In this document: positions 18,929-27,800 of the stretch, piece by piece
How positions within the stretch are numbered: position 1 is the first letter of the stretch
Layout of the letters: each line of letters opens with the position of its first letter
DNA from: Paraburkholderia phenoliruptrix
GTDB taxonomy: Bacteria; Pseudomonadota; Gammaproteobacteria; Burkholderiales; Burkholderiaceae
DNA: 64,000 nt
Assembly (NCBI RefSeq): GCF_902859825.1
Contig: NZ_CADIKB010000002.1
Span: 62,001 to 126,000 of the forward strand
Reading direction: 5' to 3'
Notes under the pieces: generated by a model
The model's database searches: none
What the model was told of the DNA's origin: nothing
What the model saw: only the letters and a program-made list of their open reading frames with translations
Made by a program: the position numbers and the translations under genes

Positions 18929-20449
18929 ATGGGCGACGTCCAATTCGGCAAGGCGGCACAACAGCAAGCACATGCGCAGAACGACCCCATCCGCCACGTG
19001 GTGGTTCTGCTCATGGAAAACCATTCCTTCGATCAGATGCTCGGCTGCCTCGACGAGGTGCACGAAGGGCTGGACGGCATACGCAATGCGGCCTCGAAAA
19101 CGAACGACGACGGCCACGGCCACACCTTCTACCCACGTCCCACCCGCTCGCGGCAAATGAAGCTGGATCCGGATCATGGGCACTCGGCGGTATTGAGCCA
19201 GATTGACGGAAACAACAGCGGCTTCGTGCGCTCTTTCGTGAAGGACTATCCGAAGAGCAGTCTTGCCGCGCGGCAAGACATCATGGGCTACTACCCGCGT
19301 GGCTTCTTGCCGGCGCTTCATACGCTCGGGGAGCACTTCACCGTTTGCGACCGGTGGTTTTCACCGTTACCCGGCCCGACATGGCCTAATCGCTATTTCG
19401 CGCTTACCGGCACCTCCAAAGGGCAGGTGGGCATGCCATCCGGTCTCGATGGGCTCAACCCGAAGTGGTACACGGAGCAGGATCAGGATACGATTTTCGA
19501 CCGCCTGAATAGCGCGGAAAAAACGTGGCGCGTCTACTTCTACGACTTTCCCGCGTCATTGCTGTTGAGGAACCAGCGCAAAGCGGAGAATCTGGCAAAT
19601 TACCGCTACTTCGACACTTTCTTTCGCGATGCCGCGGGCCCCGCCGATGCATTTCCCGAGTTCGTGCTGATCGAGCCGAAGTACTTCGGCGAGGCGCAGA
19701 ACGACGACCACCCGCCGCATAACGTGATGAAAGCGGAGAAGTTGATCGCGGATACCTATAATGCGCTGCGCTCGAACGAGCCATTGTGGCAGAGCACTTT
19801 GTTAGTCGTCCTCTACGATGAGCATGGCGGATTTTACGACCACGTTCCGCCGCCGCCCGATGCAGTCGCGCCCGACGAACATACGAGCGCCTTCGACTTC
19901 AGGCAGCTGGGCGTGCGCGTGCCCGCCATTCTGGTTTCGCCGTGGTGCGACCGCGGCGTCTGTCACGCGCAGTTCGATCATTGCAGCGTGCTCAAATATC
20001 TCTGCGACAAGTGGAATCTGGCGCCGCTCGGCAAGCGCGCACAGGCGGCGGCCAGCGTCGGACTGGCGATCCGGACCACCGGCACTGCGCGCGCCGATAC
20101 GCCGCAATTCATTCGCGTGAGCAATCAATCGCTGATTCCGGATCACGTGGAACTGGAAAAGAAGTCGTCAAACAGCAATCAACTCGGGCTCCACCACTTC
20201 GCGGATTTTCTTCACGCTGAACTCGACCGGTTGGCCACGGGCGCGGTCATCTCGGCTGCAAACATGGCACGCGCAGAAAGCCGTTGGGCACGGCTGAAAA
20301 GCGCGCTGGGTTCGGCGATGATCGGCTTCGGGCAGTGGCTCAGCAAAGACTTCTATCAGGCAAGGGACGAGCGGGAAGCGCGCACGAGTCACGCATTCAC
20401 GCGGCTTTCGCAACAGGCTGACGGCACGGCGGACACGCGCCGCCCATGA
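18929..20449 (+). CDS. phospholipase C / acid phosphatase family phosphoesterase
   Basis: 506-residue enzyme of the bacterial phospholipase C/AcpA superfamily. The metal-binding nucleophile motif ENHSFDQ is at residues 30-36, followed by FSPLPGPTWPNR, VLYDEHGGFYDHVPPPP and VPAILVSPWC, so the active site looks complete. The start at 18929 is preferred because AGGAG lies eight bases upstream; ATG 18923 is too close to it. No signal peptide or Tat motif is seen, although most relatives are exported. The gene lies 181 bases after the holin-like gene on the same strand. The C-terminal 60 residues are helical and basic. Confidence 0.88.
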   Translation: MGDVQFGKAAQQQAHAQNDPIRHVVVLLMENHSFDQMLGCLDEVHEGLDGIRNAASKTNDDGHGHTFYPRPTRSRQMKLDPDHGHSAVLSQIDGNNSGFVRSFVKDYPKSSLAARQDIMGYYPRGFLPALHTLGEHFTVCDRWFSPLPGPTWPNRYFALTGTSKGQVGMPSGLDGLNPKWYTEQDQDTIFDRLNSAEKTWRVYFYDFPASLLLRNQRKAENLANYRYFDTFFRDAAGPADAFPEFVLIEPKYFGEAQNDDHPPHNVMKAEKLIADTYNALRSNEPLWQSTLLVVLYDEHGGFYDHVPPPPDAVAPDEHTSAFDFRQLGVRVPAILVSPWCDRGVCHAQFDHCSVLKYLCDKWNLAPLGKRAQAAASVGLAIRTTGTARADTPQFIRVSNQSLIPDHVELEKKSSNSNQLGLHHFADFLHAELDRLATGAVISAANMARAESRWARLKSALGSAMIGFGQWLSKDFYQARDEREARTSHAFTRLSQQADGTADTRRP

Positions 20450-20652
20450 GAAACGGATAAAAGCGCGCACTTCAGGGCGCAGAACCGGCCGGAACGCCGC
20501 CGCCCATAATGCCGTCTTTTATCTCAATTCCAGCAACGATGTTTACCAGAACGGGCGATTACTCTCTCCAGTTTGCAAACCTACAATGCAATCACTGGCT
20601 GCGAACAACAAGGTTCGTAGCGCAATAAACACCGAACTGGAGGTAGTTCATC

Positions 20653-20970
20653 ATGAAATCGCTTATTCAAGCCGTTGTTATCGCCACTGTACTGGCCGCT
20701 CCTGTCGCTTCGTTTGCGCAGTCCAACCAGCCGGTGACCCGCGCTCAGGTGCGCGCCGAACTGATTCAACTCGAAAAAGCCGGCTACCAGCCGAGCCGCT
20801 CGGACCCCTACTACCCGGCCGATCTGCAAGCCGCGCAAGGTCGCGTTGATGCGCAGAACGGCACCGCGCAGCCGGCGGTACCCAGCTATGGCGGTGTGGC
20901 AAACGGCTCCTCGCAATCGGGCCGCGCTGCGTCGGCGAATGGTGCAAAGTCGATTTACTTCGGCAACTAA
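20653..20970 (+). CDS. DUF4148 exported protein
   Basis: 105-residue secreted protein. The signal peptide MKSLIQAVVIATVLAAPVAS ends in FAQ at about residue 23. The mature part starts with TRAQVRAELIQLEKAGYQP and SDPYYPADLQAAQ, the hallmark of DUF4148, a family found almost only in Burkholderiales. The function is unknown. It has a strong GGAGGT ribosome site and is followed by a 16-base hairpin. It is monocistronic. Confidence 0.92.
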   Translation: MKSLIQAVVIATVLAAPVASFAQSNQPVTRAQVRAELIQLEKAGYQPSRSDPYYPADLQAAQGRVDAQNGTAQPAVPSYGGVANGSSQSGRAASANGAKSIYFGN

Positions 20971-21018
20971 GATCCGGCATTCACCGCCGGGCGCAATCCG
21001 TTTGATCCGTTGCAAATA

Positions 21019-21057
21019 AACTGGCCCGCGACCGATTGTTCCGGTCGCGGGCCAGTT
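21019..21057 (+). terminator. 16-bp stem hairpin after DUF4148 gene
   Basis: Arms 21019-21034 and 21042-21057 pair perfectly around a seven-base loop. It lies 48 bases after the DUF4148 stop and between convergent genes. The T-run is weak on both sides. Confidence 0.7.
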
Positions 21058-21173
21058 CCTATCTGTTACCTCCGTCATCGGCTACCGATGACTTCGCCTG
21101 GATCCCTCAGATCCAGGCACTTTTTTGCCGCGCCGACGTATCCCGTTGCGCGTGCAACCAGTTGAGCGGCGAA

Positions 21174-21422
21174 TCAGTCGCGCGCGATCAGATCGCCCAC
21201 CTGCCCGCGGCCCGTGACGAGGCAACTCGACAGGAAATTTTCCCCCTGGCTGCGCGCACCGGCCTCGCCAAAGCCCTTCTTGAGCGCGCTCGCCTTGACG
21301 AGTTCTGCGCCCCGCTGGCACGTGATCGTGCCTACTTCACCGGCCTGCGCGCGCATGAGCGCGCGATCCGCCATCAGATAGCCGAGCAGCAGCACCACTG
21401 CAATATTGAACGCCTGTCTCAT
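21174..21422 (-). CDS. small exported or membrane-anchored protein, 82 aa
   Basis: Unknown function. The N-terminus (MRQAFNIAVVLLLGYLMADR) is one hydrophobic segment that can be a signal anchor. The rest is small and carries two Cys (ITCQRG and FLSSCLV), which may form a disulfide in the periplasm. The ribosome site AGGAGGAG eight bases upstream is very strong, which supports it being real. It lies alone between the DUF4148 gene and the acyltransferase. Confidence 0.68.
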   Translation of the reverse strand: MRQAFNIAVVLLLGYLMADRALMRAQAGEVGTITCQRGAELVKASALKKGFGEAGARSQGENFLSSCLVTGRGQVGDLIARD

Positions 21423-21525
21423 GGGTCGTCTCCTCCTTCGAAGAGACTAACGCGAAGCCCGCGCGCGCGGTCTTAGGGGTTTCCCGATTCAGACGTGCAT
21501 GGCGATGCCATTCGAATCGCGCGAA

Positions 21526-22698
21526 TCAGCTCGTGGTGCCGCCCTGGCCGGCGCGCGCCGCGGGTGCGTCGGCGCCGGTACACCCGGATTGCAGCCGCCG
21601 GATCGCCTGCTGTACGCGCCGCGTGTTCCGTTCGAACAGCAGATAAACCGCGAAAGCGTACGCATAGCAGGCGACCAGCATGCCCGCGAGCACCAGGACG
21701 CCATCCGCATCGAAGTGGATTCGCCGCCCGAAACCCACGGCAGCGACAAAGAGAATGAATGAAAAATGCGTGAGATACAGCGAATAGGAAAATCCCGAAA
21801 ACAGAATCGCGACTCGCGACAAAGCCGCAGGACGCAAACGAACGTTTTCACGCAGCACGCAGTGCAGAAAGACAAAGCACGGCACGCCGACAATCCAGTC
21901 GTTGTCGAGCAGAAAGAAGCGCGTGCAGACGAGTGCCGCTAAAAAGGCCGCGCCGCTTGCGAGCGTCATCCACGGAAGGCCTGAGCGCGCGCTGGGCGCG
22001 GGCACGCGCTTTTCAAGCACGGCGAGCACTACGCCGAGGAGCCACAATCCGAAGCCGCTCAGCAGCGAAGGAAAGGCGATCATCGTGCCGAGTGCAAACG
22101 CGGCCATCGCAAAGGCGCCGAGCCCGCGACGTCGACGCACCAGCACCGCACATGCAGGAAACCACAGGTAATACCAGAACTCGTTGGCGAGACTCCATAA
22201 CGGGCCGTTCGATCCGTAGGTGCCGCACGATAACTTCTGAAGGAAGACCAGGTTGCAGGCAAATGTCGCCGCACCGAGATGCGATGCGACGTTGATCTGT
22301 TGATCGAATGTACCTTCAGTACCGAGGTAAAAAGGCCCGCCTGCCAGTTCGAGACCCAGACGGTCCCAGAAGAGCGTGAGCAGCAAGGCCGGCACGAGGA
22401 CGATCCATAGGCGCGACAAGCGCTCGGTCAGATAGCGCTGCCAGCTCCATGTGCCGGCGTCGAGCTGGCGCAATACCGAGCCGCCCACAAAATAGCCGCT
22501 CAGCAAGAAGAATACGATGACGGCCGTATGCCCGTAATTGCTGACGAAATAAAACGCCTTGCCCGCAAGACCGATGCTCACGCTCGACCGGTAATCGACG
22601 AACATGAGATTGCGCAGATGGCTCACGCAAACGGCGCCCGCCGCCAGCGCCCGGATCAGGTCCAGCGTGTCGCAATGTGGTTTACCGGGGGATGCCAT
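21526..22698 (-). CDS. acyltransferase 3 family membrane protein (OafA/YrhL-like)
   Basis: 390 residues with about ten membrane segments. The family opening is seen in LDLIRALAAGAVCVSHLRNL, with the conserved His in the first segment, and the later segments FFLLSGYFVGG, LWSLANEFWYYLWFP and YSLYLTHFSFI are typical. Such enzymes move acetyl or other acyl groups to surface polysaccharide or lipid. No glycan cluster is beside it, so the acceptor is unknown. The Ser/Ala-rich C-terminus follows a short Arg-rich tail. The start lacks a good ribosome site. Confidence 0.9.
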   Translation of the reverse strand: MASPGKPHCDTLDLIRALAAGAVCVSHLRNLMFVDYRSSVSIGLAGKAFYFVSNYGHTAVIVFFLLSGYFVGGSVLRQLDAGTWSWQRYLTERLSRLWIVLVPALLLTLFWDRLGLELAGGPFYLGTEGTFDQQINVASHLGAATFACNLVFLQKLSCGTYGSNGPLWSLANEFWYYLWFPACAVLVRRRRGLGAFAMAAFALGTMIAFPSLLSGFGLWLLGVVLAVLEKRVPAPSARSGLPWMTLASGAAFLAALVCTRFFLLDNDWIVGVPCFVFLHCVLRENVRLRPAALSRVAILFSGFSYSLYLTHFSFILFVAAVGFGRRIHFDADGVLVLAGMLVACYAYAFAVYLLFERNTRRVQQAIRRLQSGCTGADAPAARAGQGGTTS

Positions 22699-22785
22699 CT
22701 GAACCTGGATCGAACAGGAAGTGTGTCGATCAAATTACGGTCCAGCATGCTTTTAATCCGTACGTTCCCCCACATACGTCGGCGG

Positions 22786-23832
22786 TCAGAACCTCGCTTC
22801 GATGTCGCGGATACGCTGCTCTATCGCCTGGCGCACCCGCGCATTCGACGGCACGACGAGCAGCGACGACGCAATGATCCGATACACCTTGTTGCGCGAC
22901 ACTTTCGAAACCCGCTGCGGATCGAGCCACGCAGCGTTGTCCACGAGCAGCAGCAGCGTTTCGAGGCCGATCAGGATGGGCCACAAGCACGCCAGCCGCA
23001 GCCGCACGGACAATGCCGGAATCGCGAGCGTGTAATCGAGCGCTTCGCGGAAATGATCGAGCGTGTTGCGCAACAGCTCGATCATCAGCGGACGCGCGCG
23101 CAAGGAATTGGCCGGCAGCAAGAGGTCCTGCGGACTGAGGCCGTGCTGCTCCAGCATGCTTTGCGGGAGATAACAGCGGCCAATTCGCAGATCCCTTCCG
23201 CAATCGCGCAACACATTGGTCATTTGCAGCGCCTTGCCGAAGCGCACGCCGCGCGTTGCCATGATGTCAGGGCGCTCCTTCAGCGTGCCGGGCATATGCG
23301 CGTAAGTCATCGCAGTCCAGAATTCGCCGACGCAACCGGCCACCAGATACGTATAACGGTCCAGCTCGCCATACTCGCGCAGCGCGGCAATTCGCCCTGA
23401 GCGTTCGTCGGGAAATGTGCGCAAGTCGAATTCCATGCCTTCGGTCAACGTCGAGACGATCTCGCGCACGGCCTTGCGGTCGGACTCGCTCAATTGCGCG
23501 AGCACTTGGAGCGCCGGGCCGAGCGATTCGAGCAATACCTTCTCGTCCGACTGGCTCTGCTGGCCCGCCACTTCCGCGGCCATGCGCTGGAACAGCGCGC
23601 CGTCGCTCGCGACGCCGTTGACCTGATCGCGTAACGAGAGCAGCAACTGGAGGCGCTGCCCGGGCGCAATCAGCGAGGTATCCGCGATGGTATCCGCGGC
23701 CCGCGCCAGCAGATACGCAAGGCCGATGGGATCGCGCATGCCTGCCGGCAACACGCGCAGCGTGAGGTAGAACGAGCGTGATACGCCTTTCAGGAGCGGG
23801 CCGAGAAGAAAGGCCCGGGTCGGAGTCGGCAT
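22786..23832 (-). CDS. squalene/phytoene synthase family protein (HpnD-like)
   Basis: Prenyl-diphosphate condensing enzyme, about 348 residues from the ATG at 23832; a TTG start at 23886 is possible. The two Asp-rich motifs are clear: ARAADTIAD near residue 43 and QMTNVLRDCGRDLRIGR near residue 200. LLKGVSRSFYLTLRVLP at the N-terminus is typical of squalene synthases of the hopanoid pathway. It would join two farnesyl diphosphates at the inner membrane. No other hopanoid gene (hpnC, hpnE, shc) is in the window, so its pathway partners must lie elsewhere. It is transcribed divergently from the MarR-type regulator. Confidence 0.88.
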   Translation of the reverse strand: MPTPTRAFLLGPLLKGVSRSFYLTLRVLPAGMRDPIGLAYLLARAADTIADTSLIAPGQRLQLLLSLRDQVNGVASDGALFQRMAAEVAGQQSQSDEKVLLESLGPALQVLAQLSESDRKAVREIVSTLTEGMEFDLRTFPDERSGRIAALREYGELDRYTYLVAGCVGEFWTAMTYAHMPGTLKERPDIMATRGVRFGKALQMTNVLRDCGRDLRIGRCYLPQSMLEQHGLSPQDLLLPANSLRARPLMIELLRNTLDHFREALDYTLAIPALSVRLRLACLWPILIGLETLLLLVDNAAWLDPQRVSKVSRNKVYRIIASSLLVVPSNARVRQAIEQRIRDIEARF

Positions 23833-23918
23833 GGTTGCGATGTCAGTATTGGCAAAATTCAGGCGGTGCCGAATTGTATACGGCAAGCCGCGCTAAGATG
23901 CGGGATAGCCTGAATCTC

Positions 23919-24398
23919 ATGCCCACCATGACCAAAAACCAGAACTCGACTCTCGAAGCCACTGCCACGCGCGCTCGCCGGCCCAGTCTGCGGCTCACTT
24001 ATGTCATCGGCAGCCTCGACCGCATCTTGCGGCGCCGGATGAGCGAGGCGCTCGCGCCGCTCGGCTTGACGCTCGCCCAGTTCACTGCGTTATCCGTGCT
24101 CGAGGCCAAGGGGCAGGCGTCCAATGCGCAGCTTGCCGAGCGCTCGTTCATTACGCCGCAATCAGCCAATGAAGTGATGAACGCAATGGCGAGCCGCAAT
24201 TGGGTCAGCCGCGAGCCGGATCCCACGCATGGCCGCATCGTTCTTCTCCAGTTGACTGACGAGGGCCGCGCCGTGTTGCGCCAATGCGAACAGGCAGTGA
24301 AAGCAATCGAAAAGCAGATGCTCGACGGCATCGAACTGGAATCAGCCGGCACGGTGCAGCGCCATCTGGAAACGTTCGTGCGTAACCTGCGCGGATAA
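23919..24398 (+). CDS. MarR-family transcriptional regulator
   Basis: About 159 residues from the ATG at 23919; ATGs at 23898 and 23928 are also in frame and no start has a good ribosome site. The winged-helix region is seen in LTLAQFTALSVLEAKGQASNAQLAERSFITPQSANEVM and the wing in REPDPTHGRIVLLQLTDEGRA. It is divergent from the squalene synthase-like gene with only about 86 bases between them, so it may control that gene and itself. Confidence 0.9.
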   Translation: MPTMTKNQNSTLEATATRARRPSLRLTYVIGSLDRILRRRMSEALAPLGLTLAQFTALSVLEAKGQASNAQLAERSFITPQSANEVMNAMASRNWVSREPDPTHGRIVLLQLTDEGRAVLRQCEQAVKAIEKQMLDGIELESAGTVQRHLETFVRNLRG

Positions 24399-24875
24399 GG
24401 CCAACGCACCGCCGGCATTTTAATCAGGATCGCTATCTACCCTCGCCGGCGCTTACCCGGCCTGCACGCTTGAGGTGACCTTGAAGCGTATGCCTCGATC
24501 TCGGTCGGGTAGGCATTTCCTGACAAGCACCTCACCGCGGTGCGTCGTTAACCAGCGTCGCGCGTACCTGTTTTGTATTTTCGGGCGCTTGTGAATACAA
24601 CTTTTCAATTCCGCGCCGGCTGCGCGTTGGCGCAGCGTCCGGGATGCAACGCGGCGCTTTCATCTTGCGTTGTGATCCCGCATTGACCGCCGTGTGAATG
24701 CCCGTGGCGCAGAGCTCGCAGGACAAGTAGAATCGCGGGAATTCAATGCTCAGTGGGCGACGCTCTGCGACTCATCGCGTCGACAGTCGGGAACGCACTT
24801 TGCTCGCTGAGTTGGGCTAGGCCACGCTTCGATGCGTGCAACCGGCCGCTAGTCGCAGTTCAACCGCACATCATA
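24399..24875. other. intergenic region upstream of KaiC-like gene
   Basis: 477 bases without a gene I can support. The frames that cross it have no ribosome site and no recognisable protein. It presumably holds the promoter of the KaiC-like/response regulator operon, but I see no clear promoter or operator. Confidence 0.4.
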
Positions 24876-26348
24876 ATGACCAATCACGAATCGCCGACCT
24901 CTCTTCGCGCTAACGTTGAAACGGGCGTGCCCGGCCTCGACGAGATTCTCGGCGGCGGTCTTGTGCGCGGCGGCGTGTATCTTCTCGAGGGCATGGCCGG
25001 CGCCGGCAAAACGATTCTGTCGAGTCAGATCGGCTTTCATCGCGTCAGTCGCGGCGAGAAGGTCTTGTACATGACCCTCATCGCCGAATCGCATGACAAG
25101 CTGCTTGCACACCTGAAGCGCCTCACTTTCTTCGACGAAAACGCCGTGGCCCAGCAGATGCTTTTTGTGTCGGGCTATCACGAGCTGATGCAGGACGGCC
25201 TGGACGGCTTTCTGAAACTGATTGCGTCGAGCATCTACGATTACCGGCCGAGCCTGATGATTATCGACGGCTTTCGCAGCGCACGCGAATTCAGCGAGAC
25301 GGAGCTGTCGCTGTCCAAGTTCATTCATGAACTGAACGCCCTCGTCGCCGCAATGGACTGCACGACGCTGCTGCTCGCACCGCTCTCCGGCAACGAGCCT
25401 CATCCGGAACACACGCTCGTCGACGGGCTCATCGAGCTGAACCGCTACAGCGACGGTATGCGCCGCGCGCGCGAAATCGAAGTGCACAAGATGCGCGCAC
25501 GCAACCACCTGATGGGCAAGCACTACTTTCGCATCGCCGAAAGCGGGCTGCTGATGTTCCCGCGCCTCGAAGCGCAGCACGCCGCGCCGAGCGGGCCGGT
25601 CGATCTGAAAACGCGGGTCAGTTTCGGTTTGCCGCATCTCGACACCATGTTCGGCGGCGGCCTGTCGCAAGGCTCGACCACGACCTTGATCGGACCTTCG
25701 GGTGTCGGCAAGACCATGCTTTGCCTGCAGTTTCTGGCAGCCGGCGTGCAGCGCGGCGAACGTTGCCTGTATCTCGGCTTTTACGAGGGACCGCAAAGGC
25801 TGATCGGCAAAGCGGAGGCGGTCTCTATCCGGCTTGACGAAGCGCATCGGGATGGCCGGCTTGCGATTCAATGGCAGCCCGCCGTCGAACTCCCCGTCGA
25901 CGAAATCGCCGCGAGCGCACTCGCCACCGCCAGGCAGCTGGGCGCAACGCGCATGGTGATCGACGGCGTCGAGGGCTTTCGCGATTCGGCGCTGCGCGTC
26001 GAGCGCTTCGGGCTGTTTCTGAACGCCTTGCTGCATCAGTTGCGCGAGGCCGGCATGACGACGCTCGTCACTGAGGAAGTCCCGCTCTACCCGGACTACG
26101 GCCAGTCGCGAAGCACGCGCGTGTCGGCCCTCACGGAAAATCTCGTGCTGTTGCGTTATACGGAAACGGACGCGGGTCTGCGTCGCGCCATTTCCGTCGT
26201 CAAACAGCGCGAAGGCGCGCATGACCCGTCCACGCACGAGCTCGTGATTTCGTCGCAAGGCCTCGAAATTGTCGAAAGCCCGCTCAGCACCACGGTTTCC
26301 TCGGCGTCAGGCCTGTCCGCGACCTTGCAGCCGCGGCGACCGGCGTAG
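24876..26348 (+). CDS. KaiC-like double-RecA ATPase
   Basis: 490-residue protein with two KaiC-type ATPase domains. Domain 1 has GVPGLDEILGGGLVRGGVYL and Walker A GMAGAGKT at residues 39-46. Domain 2 repeats the pattern with LPHLDTMFGGGLSQGSTTTL and Walker A GPSGVGKT near residue 272. Each domain has a Walker B-like hydrophobic run ending in Asp (SLMIIDGF and RMVIDGVEGF). KaiB and KaiA are absent, so this is one of the non-clock KaiC relatives that act in signalling or stress. The start at 24876 fits the family alignment; the frame is open further 5'. A single-domain response regulator follows after five bases. Confidence 0.88.
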   Translation: MTNHESPTSLRANVETGVPGLDEILGGGLVRGGVYLLEGMAGAGKTILSSQIGFHRVSRGEKVLYMTLIAESHDKLLAHLKRLTFFDENAVAQQMLFVSGYHELMQDGLDGFLKLIASSIYDYRPSLMIIDGFRSAREFSETELSLSKFIHELNALVAAMDCTTLLLAPLSGNEPHPEHTLVDGLIELNRYSDGMRRAREIEVHKMRARNHLMGKHYFRIAESGLLMFPRLEAQHAAPSGPVDLKTRVSFGLPHLDTMFGGGLSQGSTTTLIGPSGVGKTMLCLQFLAAGVQRGERCLYLGFYEGPQRLIGKAEAVSIRLDEAHRDGRLAIQWQPAVELPVDEIAASALATARQLGATRMVIDGVEGFRDSALRVERFGLFLNALLHQLREAGMTTLVTEEVPLYPDYGQSRSTRVSALTENLVLLRYTETDAGLRRAISVVKQREGAHDPSTHELVISSQGLEIVESPLSTTVSSASGLSATLQPRRPA

Positions 26349-26353
26349 CGCTC

Positions 26354-26704
26354 ATGAAAACCATTCTGGTTGTGGATGACGAGTTCGACATCCTCACGGT
26401 GTGGCGGCTGCTGCTGGAACGTCACGGCTATACGGTGCTGACGGCGTCCAACGGCGCCGTTGCACTCGAACAGATACGCAGGACGCGGCCCGACATTATC
26501 GTGTCGGACTGCATGATGCCGGTCATGTCGGGCCTTCAATTGTGCGCGGCGCTTTATGCCGACGCTGAACTGCGCGACATTCCGATCATTTTGTGCAGCG
26601 CGGCCGCCGACATTCCTGTGCAGCCCAATCCGTCTATCGAATATGCACGCAAGCCAATTGCATTCGACGCGCTGCTCGCCTTGCTTCAACGAATGTCGGT
26701 TTAG
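26354..26704 (+). CDS. single-domain response regulator
   Basis: 116-residue receiver domain without an output domain. The acidic pair is in VVDDEFDILTV, the phospho-acceptor Asp is in DIIVSDCMMPVMSG near residue 52, and the conserved Lys is in YARKPIAFD. It follows the KaiC-like gene after five bases, so the two form one operon. It may relay phosphate to or from a kinase that works with the KaiC-like ATPase; no kinase gene is adjacent. Confidence 0.92.
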   Translation: MKTILVVDDEFDILTVWRLLLERHGYTVLTASNGAVALEQIRRTRPDIIVSDCMMPVMSGLQLCAALYADAELRDIPIILCSAAADIPVQPNPSIEYARKPIAFDALLALLQRMSV

Positions 26705-26743
26705 CGGCCCGTACGAAACCGCTTCAGCACCGTCTCGCCGACG

Positions 26744-27691
26744 TCAAACAGACTCGACCACCAGCGCGCCGACGTTTGCAACCGCCGCATTGCCGCGCGC
26801 GGCGTCGCCTGCCGTCTCAGTCAGATAAACCGCCACGAGTATCGGTCCGCGCCCCGGTGGCCAGAGAATGGCGACGTCGTTCGCGGTGCCATGATCGCCC
26901 GTACCGGTCTTGTCGCCCACGCCCCAGTTTTTCGGCAGCTTTGCGCGAATTCGCGCGCCGCCGGTTTCATTGGCCGCGAGCCACGCAAGCAATTGCGCTC
27001 GCGACGCGGAACTCAAACGCTCGCCGAGCACGAGTTCGCGTAGATTGCCGAGCATGGCATTCGGCGTGGTGGTGTCGCGCGGATCGCCCGGGGTCGCCTC
27101 GTTCAGCGTGGGCTCGTTGCGGTCCAGACGCGTGATGCCGTCGCCGAGACTGCGCACAAATGCAGTCAACCCAGCGGGACCGCCGAAAGTCTGCAGCAAG
27201 AGGTTCGCAGCCGTGTTGTCGCTGAGCGTGATCGCCGCCTTGCACAACTGCGCGACGCTCATGCCCGCGTTGCCGGTGAGCTCGCGCGTATGCTTCGACG
27301 TCGCGGGCGAATACGGCACCAGTTCGCTTTTTGAGTAGACGATGCGCCGCTGCAAGTCTTCTTCGCCGCGATCGACACGCGCGAGAATCGCGCCCGCGGC
27401 GAGCAGCTTGAACGTACTGCACATCGGAAAGCGCTCGTCCGCATGCAAGCCGGCATGCAGACCCGAAGTCGTATCGACGATCGACACGCCGAGCCGCCCG
27501 CCGCTTTGCGCCTGGATGTCCTCGAGCCGCGCGCGAATTGCGTCCGCGCCGGCGAACGCTTGCCGCTGCCTTGCCGCGTCTGTCCCTGCGGCCGGCTTAG
27601 CATTCTTTGCCCAAGCACCGCTGTTACCGAGCGCAACACCCGCTATCGAAACACCCAGCATCGCACCCGCGAATTTTCTTCTCGTGATCAT
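26744..27691 (-). CDS. class A beta-lactamase
   Basis: 315-residue serine beta-lactamase, exported by the Tat route: the N-terminus MITRRKFAGAMLGVSIAG has the twin Arg followed by a hydrophobic core. Catalytic motifs are all present: STFK with the active Ser (SxxK), SDN in LSDNTAANLL, the Glu-containing omega-loop ExxLN as EPTLNEATPGD, and KTG in GDKTGTG. Together these mark class A, close to the PenA-type enzymes of Burkholderia. The start at 27691 has AAGGAG in place. It is divergent from an AmpR-like LysR regulator, with an inverted repeat between them, so inducible expression is likely. Confidence 0.95.
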   Translation of the reverse strand: MITRRKFAGAMLGVSIAGVALGNSGAWAKNAKPAAGTDAARQRQAFAGADAIRARLEDIQAQSGGRLGVSIVDTTSGLHAGLHADERFPMCSTFKLLAAGAILARVDRGEEDLQRRIVYSKSELVPYSPATSKHTRELTGNAGMSVAQLCKAAITLSDNTAANLLLQTFGGPAGLTAFVRSLGDGITRLDRNEPTLNEATPGDPRDTTTPNAMLGNLRELVLGERLSSASRAQLLAWLAANETGGARIRAKLPKNWGVGDKTGTGDHGTANDVAILWPPGRGPILVAVYLTETAGDAARGNAAVANVGALVVESV

Positions 27692-27750
27692 TGCTGCTCC
27701 TTGTGTGAAGCCGCAACTATCGGTTTTTCGGCTCTGACTGACAAACGATG

Positions 27751-27781
27751 ATAAGTTAATGCGCTCACAAGAAAAACTTAT
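27751..27781. promoter_or_regulatory. inverted repeat between bla and its LysR regulator
   Basis: ATAAGTT (27751-27757) and AACTTAT (27775-27781) are perfect inverted arms around a 17-base spacer, in the 109-base divergent region. The position suits the operator of the AmpR-like regulator. Confidence 0.55.
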
Positions 27782-27800
27782 GCCTCGGCCATGAGATCCC

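Noticed and set aside
16056-20449. Prophage, because of the GH108 endolysin and holin-like genes.
   Set aside because: No capsid, tail, integrase or terminase gene and no attachment sites are nearby; the neighbours are bacterial genes.
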